From: Smithella sp. D17
GTDB lineage: Bacteria > Desulfobacterota > Syntrophia > Syntrophales > Smithellaceae
Length of the DNA stretch: 15,055 nucleotides
Reading direction: 5' to 3'
Assembly: GCA_000753945.1 (NCBI GenBank)
Contig: JQOA01000221.1
Coordinates: 1,653 to 16,707 of the forward strand
A program made the translations under genes and the position numbers. Shown one piece after another: positions 1 to 6,692 of the stretch. Each line of letters starts with the position of its first letter. The first letter of the stretch is position 1. The notes beneath the pieces are model-generated. The model saw only the letters and a program-made list of their open reading frames with translations, did no database searches and was not told the DNA's origin.

Positions 1-45
1 TGCAAAGAATTGACTGAACTATTCACACAGAAAACTAATATATAA
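1..45 (+). CDS. rnpA: C-terminal end of probable ribonuclease P protein component (partial)
   Basis: Only the last 14 codons and a TAA stop are in the window; the other two forward frames close within the first 20 bases. The visible tail (KELTELFTQKTNI) is too short to identify by motif. The call rests on position: in most bacteria rnpA lies directly upstream of yidD and yidC, and here the frame stops 3 bases before the yidD start, as expected for a tightly packed rpmH-rnpA-yidD-yidC operon. RnpA is the protein cofactor of the RNase P ribozyme, which matures tRNA 5' ends. The identity is an inference from context. Confidence 0.5.
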   Translation, partial: CKELTELFTQKTNI

Positions 46-48
46 TTT

Positions 49-276
49 ATGCTCAAGACAATTTCGTTAAAATTTCTTATTACCATAATTCGTTTATACC
101 AAATCTGCGTATCACCTTTCTTTTTTGCTCCATGTTGCCGATTCTATCCGTCATGTTCCGAATATACCATCTCGGCAATTAAACTGCATGGACCGGCAAA
201 AGGAACGTACATGGGCATAAAAAGAATTCTTCGTTGCCACCCCCTGCACCCCGGCGGTTATGATCCCGCCAAGTAA
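49..276 (+). CDS. yidD: Membrane protein insertion efficiency factor YidD
   Basis: This 75-residue protein matches the small YidD family closely. It has a hydrophobic N-terminal stretch (about residues 5-28) and the family's cysteine-rich core: [20 protein letters not shown] around residues 29-48, then [15 protein letters not shown] near the C-terminus. YidD is a small, mostly membrane-associated protein thought to assist insertion of inner-membrane proteins together with YidC, whose gene begins 20 bases downstream. The ATG is 3 bases after the preceding frame's stop with no strong Shine-Dalgarno sequence, so translation is probably coupled to the upstream gene. Length is typical (70-90 residues). 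There is no sign of damage. Confidence 0.95.
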   Translation: MLKTISLKFLITIIRLYQICVSPFFFAPCCRFYPSCSEYTISAIKLHGPAKGTYMGIKRILRCHPLHPGGYDPAK

Positions 277-296
277 AATGAAACTGGAGGTTTTAA

Positions 297-1994
297 ATGG
301 ATAAAAGGACAATTATGGCCATAGTCCTGTCACTTGCCGTACTTTTGATATATCAGTTATTTTTTATCAAACCACCGGTACAAAAACAGGCAACTCCGGC
401 TCAAGAATCAAAACAAATCAGCAAAGATACGGATGCAAAAACACCGGCGACACCGGCATCGGCGGTAGCGTCAAAATCCGCAATTAAACAGACTGCCGCT
501 AAAAAAGAAGCTGCGCCAAGAGATATCAAGGTAGAAACTGAAAATTACACGGCGATCTTTTCCACCAGGGGCGCGGCCGTTAAATCGTTTCAGCTCAAAG
601 GATATAAGAAAGAATGTACAAAATGTACTGGTGATATTTATCCTGCAATTAAGAATTCCATAACCGGCACGAAGCAACCGGCCAAGGCAAAAAGCAACGA
701 ACCGATAGAGCTTATAACAGTTAATGAATCAATGCCCTATCCGCTGGCAATCACCTTTCCCGATTCGGCTCCTGAAATTGCCGCTGATTCCGTATATGAT
801 GTTGATTTAACCAGCCTGGATATGAAAAAATCCAAAGAAAAAAATCGTCTGGTTTTTTACCGTACTTTTAATGGACTGAAAATAGAAAAGATTTTTACTT
901 TTAATCCGGATAATTATTCAATCGCACTGGACGTAAAAATATCCAACCTGACTAATTCGCCGGTAACCGAAACACCTCATTTAAACTGGTATGAGTATGC
1001 GGACCCAAAACAAGAAAAAGACCGCTATAGTAATGAAGGACCTGTCGCCTATGTCTCCAAGTCCATCAAGCGTAAGAAAGTTTCGGATATCTCAACAGAC
1101 ACAAGTCTTGGCCCTGATGTTTCCTGGGGTGGATTTGAGAATAAATATTTTATGGCGGCAGTTATACCGCAAGATCCGTCACTGACCAGTATCAATATTT
1201 CCAAAGACAAAAATAACATGGTCTCTGTAGAAATTAAAGGAACCAAGAGTGTTATCCCGCCGAACCAGTCGGATTCTTTGAAATACTCCTTGTTTATTGG
1301 TCCCAAGGATTACACTCTTCTCAAGAAACAGGGCATATCCTTAGAAGAAGCTATTGAGTTTGATTCATTCATACCGGGACTAAAATGGCTTTCCATTGGC
1401 TTACTGATTTTCATCAAATTTTTGTATCAGTATGTCAGCAATTACGGTGTTGCCATTATCATACTGACAATTCTGATCAAACTTATCTTCTGGCCGCTGG
1501 GTAACATAAGTTACAAATCTATGAAGGAAATGCAAAAACTTCAGCCAAAACTGGTTGAGTTAAAAGAGAAATATAAAAATGATCAGGCTAAACTCGGCCA
1601 GGAGACCATGGCTCTATATAAGGCGCATAAGGTCAACCCCCTTAGCGGCTGCCTGCCAATGTTAATTCAGATTCCGGTGTTTATCGGCCTGTACAATACA
1701 CTCCTTTATGCCATTGAACTGCGCCACTCACCATTGTTCTGGTGGATTCAGGATTTATCGGCCAAAGATCCTTATTACATTACACCGATTATCATGGGCG
1801 CAACGCAATTTATTCAACAGAAAATGACCCCCACTACGGGTGATCCCATGATGGCAAAAATGATGCTGATTATGCCTATTGTGTTTACCTTTATATTTTT
1901 AAATTTTCCGTCAGGATTGGTTATTTACTGGTTATTAAATAATGTTTTAAGCATCGGACAGCAAATTTATATTAATAAAAAATTCGCTGATTGA
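297..1994 (+). CDS. yidC: Membrane protein insertase YidC (Oxa1 family, Gram-negative type)
   Basis: The 565-residue protein inserts and folds inner-membrane proteins, alone or with SecYEG. A first transmembrane helix (about residues 6-26) is followed by an Ala/Lys/Thr-rich linker (about 30-75), then a large periplasmic beta domain to about residue 345, typical of Gram-negative YidC. The conserved Oxa1-like core (about 360-562) carries the cytoplasmic hairpin (KSMKEMQKLQPKL onward), NPLSGCLPMLIQIPVFIGLY and the LNFPSGLVIYWLLNN helix. The positive charge in the hydrophilic groove, Arg366 in E. coli, is Lys395 here (LIKLIFWPL), a common alternative. A good GGAGG at 286-290 sits 6 bases before the ATG. 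The protein ends shortly after the last helix, without the long basic tail some homologues have. jag follows 22 bases later. Confidence 0.97.
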   Translation: MDKRTIMAIVLSLAVLLIYQLFFIKPPVQKQATPAQESKQISKDTDAKTPATPASAVASKSAIKQTAAKKEAAPRDIKVETENYTAIFSTRGAAVKSFQLKGYKKECTKCTGDIYPAIKNSITGTKQPAKAKSNEPIELITVNESMPYPLAITFPDSAPEIAADSVYDVDLTSLDMKKSKEKNRLVFYRTFNGLKIEKIFTFNPDNYSIALDVKISNLTNSPVTETPHLNWYEYADPKQEKDRYSNEGPVAYVSKSIKRKKVSDISTDTSLGPDVSWGGFENKYFMAAVIPQDPSLTSINISKDKNNMVSVEIKGTKSVIPPNQSDSLKYSLFIGPKDYTLLKKQGISLEEAIEFDSFIPGLKWLSIGLLIFIKFLYQYVSNYGVAIIILTILIKLIFWPLGNISYKSMKEMQKLQPKLVELKEKYKNDQAKLGQETMALYKAHKVNPLSGCLPMLIQIPVFIGLYNTLLYAIELRHSPLFWWIQDLSAKDPYYITPIIMGATQFIQQKMTPTTGDPMMAKMMLIMPIVFTFIFLNFPSGLVIYWLLNNVLSIGQQIYINKKFAD

Positions 1995-2003
1995 TATATT
2001 GAT

Positions 2004-2009
2004 AAGAGG
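2004..2009 (+). promoter_or_regulatory. Ribosome binding site that fixes the jag start
   Basis: AAGAGG lies 7 bases before the ATG at 2017. An in-frame TTG at 1999 lies upstream of this site, so it cannot use it; the ATG is the better start. Confidence 0.6.
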
Positions 2010-2016
2010 TTTGAAG

Positions 2017-2868
2017 ATGGATTCCAAAACGTTAGAAATAGAAGAAAAATCAATTGATGAGGCTATAGAAAAAGCCTGTCGCGAATTTGGCGTACCGCGG
2101 GAAAAATTAAATATTGAAATTATTTCAGAAGAAAGCGGAGGCTTCCTGGGTATGTTTTCCAAAAAAGCCAGGATAAGAGCTTCGCTGCTTTCTCTGAATA
2201 TCGATTTTTCTTTCACGGATCATCCGGAAGTCAAAAATGAGTTTAAAATAGAACCTCGGGTGAAACCTGAAAAAGAGGTTATAACTGAAAAAGAAGTTAT
2301 ACCTGAAAAAAAGATTATGACGGACAAACCGAAAGAGCAGGCAGAGCCTGCCGTCATTTATGATTCTACTGCCAGCGCTATACTCGCATCAAAAGCAAAG
2401 GATTTACTGGAAGGCATTTTGCAGAGGATACCATTGGAATGCCAGGTAACTGTTAATGAAACGGCGGAAAAAATAATTCTCAACATTGAAGGTGATAACA
2501 GCGGATTGCTCATAGGCAAACGCGGCCAGAATATTGATGCTCTTCAATATATATTGAACAAAGCCATCAATAAACTTCATACTGACCATAAAATGATCAT
2601 GATCGATTCCGGAGAATACCGGAAGAGAAGAGAGGAATTTCTGCTTGGTTTGGCGGAAAGAATCAGGGAAAAAGTAAAAAAAACCATGAAGCCTGTATCG
2701 ATCGGCCATATGAATGCTCATGACCGGCGCCTCATCCACATGGTACTGCAAGAAGATGATTCGCTGATTACACAAAGCCGCGGCGAGGGCAAATTTAGAA
2801 AAATTGTTATTCTTCCTGCAAGAACAGGCAATACCAGGCACGTCAGAGAAAAAAAATCACGGGTATGA
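2017..2868 (+). CDS. jag: RNA-binding protein Jag/KhpB (Jag-N, KH and R3H domains)
   Basis: With the ATG at 2017 the protein has 283 residues. Three domains are visible. The Jag N-terminal domain covers about residues 1-55 (EKSIDEAIEKACREFGVPRE, then SGGFLGMFSKKARI). A KH domain at about 140-195 has the GKRG nucleic-acid loop at 167-170. An R3H domain at about 205-268 has the RxxxH signature at R237-H241 (DRRLIHMVLQ). The family binds RNA and is linked to cell division and elongation control in Firmicutes; its role in proteobacteria is less clear. The gene nearly always sits beside yidC, as here. The linker (about 75-112) is rich in Lys and Glu and contains a threefold repeat. Conserved C-terminal features are intact. 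Confidence 0.93.
   Translation: MDSKTLEIEEKSIDEAIEKACREFGVPREKLNIEIISEESGGFLGMFSKKARIRASLLSLNIDFSFTDHPEVKNEFKIEPRVKPEKEVITEKEVIPEKKIMTDKPKEQAEPAVIYDSTASAILASKAKDLLEGILQRIPLECQVTVNETAEKIILNIEGDNSGLLIGKRGQNIDALQYILNKAINKLHTDHKMIMIDSGEYRKRREEFLLGLAERIREKVKKTMKPVSIGHMNAHDRRLIHMVLQEDDSLITQSRGEGKFRKIVILPARTGNTRHVREKKSRV
2266..2319 (+). repeat. Three tandem 18-bp units inside the jag linker
   Basis: Units at 2266-2283, 2284-2301 and 2302-2319 encode PEKEVI, TEKEVI and PEKKIM. Units 1 and 2 differ at 2 or 3 positions and unit 3 is more diverged. The repeat keeps the frame and lies between the Jag-N and KH domains, where length is usually variable. Confidence 0.8.
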
Positions 2869-2975
2869 ACCCTAAGCAAGCTTTGGAAAAAGATTCCGCG
2901 GTAAGCTACGGAATATTATACCCGGTTTATACGGGATAATTTGACGATCACAACATAAAGGGGAAGTGTTCTACT
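2869..2975 (+). other. jag-mnmE intergenic region with two small inverted repeats
   Basis: The 107-bp gap holds ATTCCG/CGGAAT (2893-2898 and 2909-2914, 10-base loop) and CCCG/CGGG (2921-2924 and 2932-2935). Neither is followed by a T-run, so I do not call a terminator. A TTGACG at 2941 resembles a -35 box but lacks a convincing -10 partner. AAGGGGA at 2958-2964 is the likely mnmE ribosome binding site, at a rather long spacing. Confidence 0.35.
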
Positions 2976-4355
2976 GTGCTCCTCCAGGATACCATAGCCG
3001 CCCTTGCGACTCCTTTCGGTTTGTCCGGAATTGGAATAATCAGGATCAGCGGACCCGAAGCTCTCGAAATCGCCCGTCTCATCTTTCAGCCCTCCAATGG
3101 AAGCTGTCCGTGGAAATCCCATCATTTATACCACGGCGATATAGTCTCTGCCGATGGCAAAACTATTCTCGACGAAGGCTTAATCTCTTACATGCGCAAG
3201 CCCCACTCCTTCACGGGAGAGGATGTTATAGAAATAAACTGCCACGGCAATCCAATCATTATCCAGTCCATTCTCTCACAACTACAGGAACGGGGATGCC
3301 GCCTGGCTCGCCACGGAGAGTTCTCCCAGCGCGCCTTCTTCAACAATCGCCTTGATTTATCACAGGCGGAAGCGCTCTCGGCAATGATTTGCGCCAAATC
3401 GGCAAAAGCTTATGCCATGGGACTTTCCCAGTTAAAAGGATCGCTTTCCAAAGAAATAGAAGACCTGCGCCTTCTTTTGATTGACGCGCTGGCTTTGCTG
3501 GAAGCGGCCATCGATTTTACCGAAGATACATCCGGAGAAAAAATCACGGGAACACCTCCGCAAATTAATCAGGCATTAGAAAGGATGCAATTGCTTCTTT
3601 CGTCATACAGTTCGGCAAGAGCGTACGCCGAAGGTGTTAACGTTATAATCACCGGCAAACCAAATGTCGGAAAATCAAGCCTGCTCAATTCCCTGACCGG
3701 CAGGAAAAAAGCTATTGTTACCGATATTCCGGGAACAACACGCGACTTGATCACGGATACAATCAACATCAACGGCGTTCCGGTTCATTTAATTGATACC
3801 GCAGGAATAAGAGAGCCGCAAAACGCGATAGAAAAAGAAGGAATATCTCTTGTCTGGGAAAGTTTAGCTAACGCTGACGTTGTCATTGTAATGCTGGATA
3901 TAAGCAAACCGCTGACAGACGAAGATAAAATTATTATTGATAAAAACACATCGGGAAATATTATCGTCGCAATTAATAAGATTGATTTGCCGCGGAAATG
4001 GGAAGAAAATATTATTAAAGAACTATTTTCGCAGGAAACAAAAATTCTGAAAATCTCAGCAAAGTTAGGCAATGGATTGGAAGAATTGAGAAACACAATT
4101 ACGGATTTATCTGTCAGCAGCGAAGATGTAAATGCCGGCAGTGTGATGATTACCAACCTGCGTCATAAACAGGCAATAGAAAAAGCCTTCAAAAACATTC
4201 AAAACGCGAAGGAAAGCATCGCCAATGGCATGTCTGCTGAATTCGCCGCTTTCGACTTGCGTGAAGCTCTGGATAGTCTGGATGAAATAACCGGAAAAAA
4301 AATAAATGATGAAATACTGGACAAAATTTTTTCCAGCTTCTGCATCGGCAAATGA
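2976..4355 (+). CDS. mnmE: tRNA modification GTPase MnmE (TrmE)
   Basis: MnmE works with MnmG to build the 5-carboxymethylaminomethyl or related group on the wobble uridine (U34) of certain tRNAs, using GTP, a folate donor and FAD. The 459-residue protein has the N-terminal folate-binding domain (about 1-118, DTIAALATP start and HSFTGEDVIEINCHG), a helical domain and an inserted G domain. G motifs are G1 GKPNVGKS (227-234), G2 TT (254-255), G3 DTAG (274-277) and G4 NKID (334-337). The catalytic Glu after the G3 motif is E280. The C-terminus FCIGK with its conserved Cys is intact. GTG at 2976 is the only start that aligns with the family's N-terminus. Unlike many genomes, mnmG does not follow. 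Confidence 0.97.
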   Translation: MLLQDTIAALATPFGLSGIGIIRISGPEALEIARLIFQPSNGSCPWKSHHLYHGDIVSADGKTILDEGLISYMRKPHSFTGEDVIEINCHGNPIIIQSILSQLQERGCRLARHGEFSQRAFFNNRLDLSQAEALSAMICAKSAKAYAMGLSQLKGSLSKEIEDLRLLLIDALALLEAAIDFTEDTSGEKITGTPPQINQALERMQLLLSSYSSARAYAEGVNVIITGKPNVGKSSLLNSLTGRKKAIVTDIPGTTRDLITDTININGVPVHLIDTAGIREPQNAIEKEGISLVWESLANADVVIVMLDISKPLTDEDKIIIDKNTSGNIIVAINKIDLPRKWEENIIKELFSQETKILKISAKLGNGLEELRNTITDLSVSSEDVNAGSVMITNLRHKQAIEKAFKNIQNAKESIANGMSAEFAAFDLREALDSLDEITGKKINDEILDKIFSSFCIGK

Positions 4356-4521
4356 TACTATTAAAAGTTATAAAGTGATCAGTCAGAAAAACGACACGGA
4401 TAGTCAACTTACCGGATAATCGCTAAAAACAACAAGGACAAAAGAGTGATTTAAAAGTTTTAAATTTTTCACCTTCTTCTATTGTTCTGGAGTATCAAAT
4501 TTAGAGTGACTCTTGAACAAA

Positions 4522-4576
4522 GGTTGGTGGCTAGTGTTGGAAGTGTTTATTGCTCACCATTCACCAGCCACCTTCC
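4522..4576. repeat. Imperfect long hairpin, possible terminator or remnant repeat
   Basis: GGTGGCTAGTG at 4526-4536 pairs with CACCAGCCACC at 4562-4572 with one mismatch; after two unpaired positions GG 4522-4523 pairs with CC 4575-4576. The loop is 25 bases. Neither strand has a T-run after the stem. With the IS removed it would begin about 10 bases beyond the SRPBCC stop codon, so it may be that gene's natural 3' end structure, or a dispersed repeat. Confidence 0.55.
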
Positions 4577-4580
4577 GTTA

Positions 4581-4586
4581 GCTACT
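4581..4586 (+). repeat. Left target-site duplication GCTACT
   Basis: The hexamer directly before the left IS end is repeated exactly after the right end at 5941-5946, as expected from staggered cleavage during insertion. Confidence 0.9.
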
Positions 4587-4611
4587 TGTTAAGTGCCACA
4601 ACATCGTGGAC
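4587..4611 (+). repeat. Left terminal inverted repeat of the IS
   Basis: Its inner 20 bases, AGTGCCACAACATCGTGGAC (4592-4611), are an exact inverted match to 5916-5935. The outer five bases (TGTTA) match the right end's TGATG at three of five positions. Confidence 0.93.
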
Positions 4612-4618
4612 AAAAAAA

Positions 4619-4638
4619 GGTGCCATAACATCGTAGAA
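4619..4638 (+). repeat. Inner copy of the IS terminal motif, left end
   Basis: GGTGCCATAACATCGTAGAA matches the terminal motif at 4592 at 16 of 20 positions, in the same orientation and offset by 27 bp, with seven A's between. It is a probable second transposase-binding site. Confidence 0.8.
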
Positions 4639-4675
4639 TTTGTTCTTTGAAAATCGAATAGTCACTATGTCATTC

Positions 4676-4712
4676 TCATGAACACAAAAACTCATTTGGG
4701 AGGTGTTCATGA
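4676..4712 (+). promoter_or_regulatory. Hairpin masking the transposase ribosome binding site and start codon
   Basis: TCATGAACAC (4676-4685) is perfectly complementary to GTGTTCATGA (4703-4712), a 10-bp stem with a 17-base loop. The start codon ATG (4709-4711) is inside the 3' arm, and the Shine-Dalgarno GGGAGG (4698-4703) lies in the loop next to the stem. An mRNA that begins upstream of 4676, for example by read-through from mnmE, would fold and mask translation. A similar guard against outside transcription is known in IS10 and IS50. The structure is seen directly; the function is inferred. Confidence 0.7.
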
Positions 4713-5878
4713 AGGATGAAATTCAGCAAGAGCGAATCAGGGCAGTGCAACGTTTTCTTAACAACGAAAAGCCGGAATCAATCTGCGCTTCACTCGGTCG
4801 TTCGAAAGCGTGGCTGTACAAGTGGGTTGAGCGCCACATTGTGGATGACAACTCTTGGAGCGAGAGTCAGTCAAAGCGACCTCTCAGCGTTACCTCTCGT
4901 ACACCGAAGGAGATCGAAGAGATCGTTAAGATGGTGCGTCTCAATCTTTACAATCGTGATCTGTTCTGCGGCGCCCAGGCCATTCTCTGGGAGATAGAAG
5001 AACTTGAGATCAGGCCGTTACCCTCACTTCGCACCATCAACCGCATTCTCAGCCGAAATGACCTGACTCACCGTCGCACCGGCAGATATGAGGCCAAAGG
5101 AACGCCATACCCGAAGCTTCCATCATTGTTTCCCAACCAGACTCACCAGGCAGACTTTGTCGGTCCTTGTTACCTGAAAGGGCCGGTGCGTTTCTACGGT
5201 CTCAATGCAGTAGATATAGCAACTGCCCGTTGTGGTCTGTATACCGCTCCTTCCAAATCCGGACAAAGCATCCTGTCTGGTTTTTGGGATATATGGAAGC
5301 GATTGGGAATGCCGGTCAACATCCAGGTGGACAACGCAATGTCCTTCTTTGGAAGTCCGACACACCCCAGAGGTATGGGGCCTCTCATTAGACTCTGCCT
5401 TCATTATGGCGTGGAACCCTGGTTCATTCCCATGTCCGAGCCATGGCGTAACGGCGTGATAGAAAAGTTCAACGACCATTACCAGCAGAAGTTTCTTGGA
5501 AAGGTTATCATGACGACGCAAGACGACCTGACAACCGGAGCGCTTGAATTTGAGCAACGGCACAACAGCAGCTATCGCTACAGCAAGCTGGGCGGCAAAA
5601 CACCACTGAAAGCGCTTGCTGCTGTTAAGATAAAGTTGAGATTCCCTAAGCAGGAAGAAGCACCGCACCATCGGTTGAAGAAACCGGAAATTGGACGCTA
5701 TCACATCGTACGCCTCATCCGAAGTAACATGAAACTCGATATTTTCGGCGAACTTTTTCCTGTTGCGCCTGAATTGGCCCATGAATATGTAGTGGCTACG
5801 ATCGATGTCAAAGAGCAAAAAATAAAACTTTTCTGGGACAAAACCCAGGTTGATGAGTTCAATTACAAGTTACGTTAA
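4709..5878 (+). CDS. DDE transposase of the IS element (integrase-core, IS481-like)
   Basis: The 389-residue protein would cut and join the element's ends. The N-terminus (about 1-60) looks like a helix-turn-helix domain (ERIRAVQRFLNNEKPESICA, then LGRSKAWLYKWVE), followed by a second putative DNA-binding region (about 65-120). The rve catalytic core has D149 in HQADFVG, D208 in QVDNAMSF and E252 in GVIEKFND, with the PWRNG motif just before the Glu. The 43-residue Asp-Glu spacing is longer than the classic 35, which suggests a small insert around FGSPTHPRGMG. ATG at 4709 lies 5 bases after GGGAGG; the in-frame GTG at 4703 overlaps that site and is unlikely. No frameshift or stop is seen. Base composition appears more GC-rich than in neighbouring genes, consistent with foreign origin. 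Confidence 0.93.
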   Translation: MKDEIQQERIRAVQRFLNNEKPESICASLGRSKAWLYKWVERHIVDDNSWSESQSKRPLSVTSRTPKEIEEIVKMVRLNLYNRDLFCGAQAILWEIEELEIRPLPSLRTINRILSRNDLTHRRTGRYEAKGTPYPKLPSLFPNQTHQADFVGPCYLKGPVRFYGLNAVDIATARCGLYTAPSKSGQSILSGFWDIWKRLGMPVNIQVDNAMSFFGSPTHPRGMGPLIRLCLHYGVEPWFIPMSEPWRNGVIEKFNDHYQQKFLGKVIMTTQDDLTTGALEFEQRHNSSYRYSKLGGKTPLKALAAVKIKLRFPKQEEAPHHRLKKPEIGRYHIVRLIRSNMKLDIFGELFPVAPELAHEYVVATIDVKEQKIKLFWDKTQVDEFNYKLR

Positions 5879-5888
5879 ACACATGAGT

Positions 5889-5908
5889 GTCCACGATGTC
5901 CTGGCACG
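5889..5908 (-). repeat. Inner copy of the IS terminal motif, right end
   Basis: Read on the minus strand this is CGTGCCAGGACATCGTGGAC, matching the terminal motif at 17 of 20 positions. It is offset from the outer copy by exactly 27 bp with a 7-base A-rich spacer, mirroring the left end. Confidence 0.8.
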
Positions 5909-5915
5909 AAAATCA

Positions 5916-5940
5916 GTCCACGATGTTGTGGCACTCATCA
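5916..5940 (-). repeat. Right terminal inverted repeat of the IS
   Basis: 5916-5935 is the exact inverse of the left-end motif. The element closes with CA at 5939-5940, directly before the duplicated GCTACT. Confidence 0.93.
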
Positions 5941-5946
5941 GCTACT
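5941..5946 (+). repeat. Right target-site duplication GCTACT
   Basis: Exact copy of 4581-4586. Its last two bases are part of the TAG stop codon (minus strand, 5945-5947) of the neighbouring gene. Confidence 0.9.
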
Positions 5947-6523
5947 ATTTGCCCGCGACCATTTTCCTTAATGAAGGAACCATAGATTGTGCGTTTTCCC
6001 TGCTGGTGGATATTACCTTAAAATACGGGATATACCATCCGGCGTTTACAAAATTGGAATAAGTGCAATCAACCCAGCCCGGGTATTTCTCAGAGGCCAT
6101 TAATTTCCAACTTCCACCGTAATAGTCCATATCTCCATCGGTCCGTTTCCATTTTACCGAAAAATTCTTTTCATCAATAGCTCGCTTCACATTAAATACT
6201 TTTGTTCCAAGCGCAGTTTCAAGCGTATAATTCCATAAAATGGTATTTGCATCGATGTCCTTTACTTTAACCACTTTTTTTACAGCGGGAAAAAGTTTTC
6301 CCAGATGCTCGATTCCACCTATCCATTTCCAAACATCTTCAGGCTTGCCCTTCACGAAAAAATTAACTGTAAGCCCTTTGATACCGTCATCGTTTTTAAT
6401 TTCTTTCATGTCCAGAGTCTGAGGAGGCTCGGCGCCAAAGGCAGGCATAAAATTACCAAAACAAAATATTGATAAAGCCATACTAAAAAACAATACTGTG
6501 AATATTCTTCTCGCTGTACCCAT
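5945..6523 (-). CDS. Exported SRPBCC/START-fold protein of unknown function
   Basis: The 192-residue protein starts with a basic N-region (MGTARR) and a hydrophobic stretch to about residue 26, ending AFGAEP, a likely Sec signal peptide with cleavage near residue 30. The rest resembles the polyketide cyclase/START-like SRPBCC fold: KGKPEDVWKWIGGIEHLGKLFP near the start of the domain, a central beta region with strands such as TILWNYTLETALG and FSVKWKRTDGD, and a C-terminal helix (RENAQSMVPSLRKMV). Such proteins form a hydrophobic ligand pocket; the ligand cannot be told from sequence. AGGAGG at 6529-6534 sits 5 bases before the ATG. The IS inserted exactly at its stop codon, but the target duplication restores TAG, so the protein is complete. 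Confidence 0.8.
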   Translation of the reverse strand: MGTARRIFTVLFFSMALSIFCFGNFMPAFGAEPPQTLDMKEIKNDDGIKGLTVNFFVKGKPEDVWKWIGGIEHLGKLFPAVKKVVKVKDIDANTILWNYTLETALGTKVFNVKRAIDEKNFSVKWKRTDGDMDYYGGSWKLMASEKYPGWVDCTYSNFVNAGWYIPYFKVISTSRENAQSMVPSLRKMVAGK

Positions 6524-6692
6524 AAAAACCTCCTTTTTCTTTGCTTAAGGATTTCAAATAATTATTCTGAACTATTTAACTCCCGCTGTAATAAAAATTT
6601 CTCATAAGGATAACTAAAAATCAAGCAATTATTTAAATTGTAAAAGCACTTATCCGGATTAACCAAAGCGATTTTAATAGCTTATACTGGTA
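6524..6692 (-). other. AT-rich gap upstream of the SRPBCC gene
   Basis: These 169 bases contain no gene. Apart from the AGGAGG ribosome binding site they are AT-rich, with several weak -10-like strings but no pair I would call a promoter. The gap is long enough for the SRPBCC gene to have its own promoter rather than rely on the deacetylase operon. Confidence 0.4.

Larger units (their letters stand above)
4356..4586. other. Intergenic region between mnmE and the IS element
   Basis: I see no gene here. It contains an AT-only palindrome at 4450-4464, a short AGAGT/ACTCT repeat at 4503-4513 and a larger imperfect hairpin at 4522-4576. Before the IS inserted, this was the whole convergent gap between mnmE and the SRPBCC gene now starting its stop codon at 5947. 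No clear rho-independent terminator for mnmE is visible. Confidence 0.6.
4587..5940 (+). mobile_element. Complete single-ORF insertion sequence, IS481-like
   Basis: The element is 1354 bp, starts TG and ends CA, has 25-bp terminal inverted repeats identical at 23 positions, and is flanked by the 6-bp direct repeat GCTACT. It carries one intact transposase gene with a helix-turn-helix N-terminus and a DDE integrase core. The single ORF, TG/CA ends and short duplication fit the IS481 family best. Repeated motifs at both ends recall IS21, but no istB ATPase gene is present. The open transposase, near-identical ends and exact target duplication suggest a fairly recent and possibly active insertion. 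The family name is an inference. Confidence 0.9.

Noticed and set aside
1479..1481. Loss of the essential YidC groove arginine (Lys395 instead)
   Set aside because: The positive charge is kept and lysine is common at this position in other YidC proteins, so it is not an oddity.
1999..2016. TTG at 1999 as an alternative start for jag
   Set aside because: The AAGAGG site at 2004-2009 lies downstream of it and is well spaced for the ATG at 2017; the six extra residues do not match the family's N-terminus.
2404..2841. 145-codon open frame antisense to jag
   Set aside because: It fully overlaps the KH and R3H domains of jag and its translation has no recognisable features.
2941..2969. Promoter for mnmE from TTGACG at 2941
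   Set aside because: No acceptable -10 box at 16-18 bases; the sequence there is G-rich and holds the ribosome binding site.
2966..3355. 129-codon frame starting at GTG 2966, overlapping the start of mnmE
   Set aside because: It is in another frame from mnmE and its translation has no domain; mnmE from 2976 aligns from its first residues.
4450..4464. AT palindrome TTTAAAAGTTTTAAA followed by T's as mnmE terminator
   Set aside because: The stem is A/T only with almost no loop, so it is too weak to call a rho-independent terminator.
4640..4668. Transposase promoter TTGTTC-17-CACTAT
   Set aside because: Both boxes match the consensus poorly, so I do not annotate it.
5123..5818. 231-codon open frame on the minus strand inside the transposase
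   Set aside because: It is antisense to a clear DDE transposase, has no recognisable domain and no ribosome binding site; it is a by-product of the real gene's composition.
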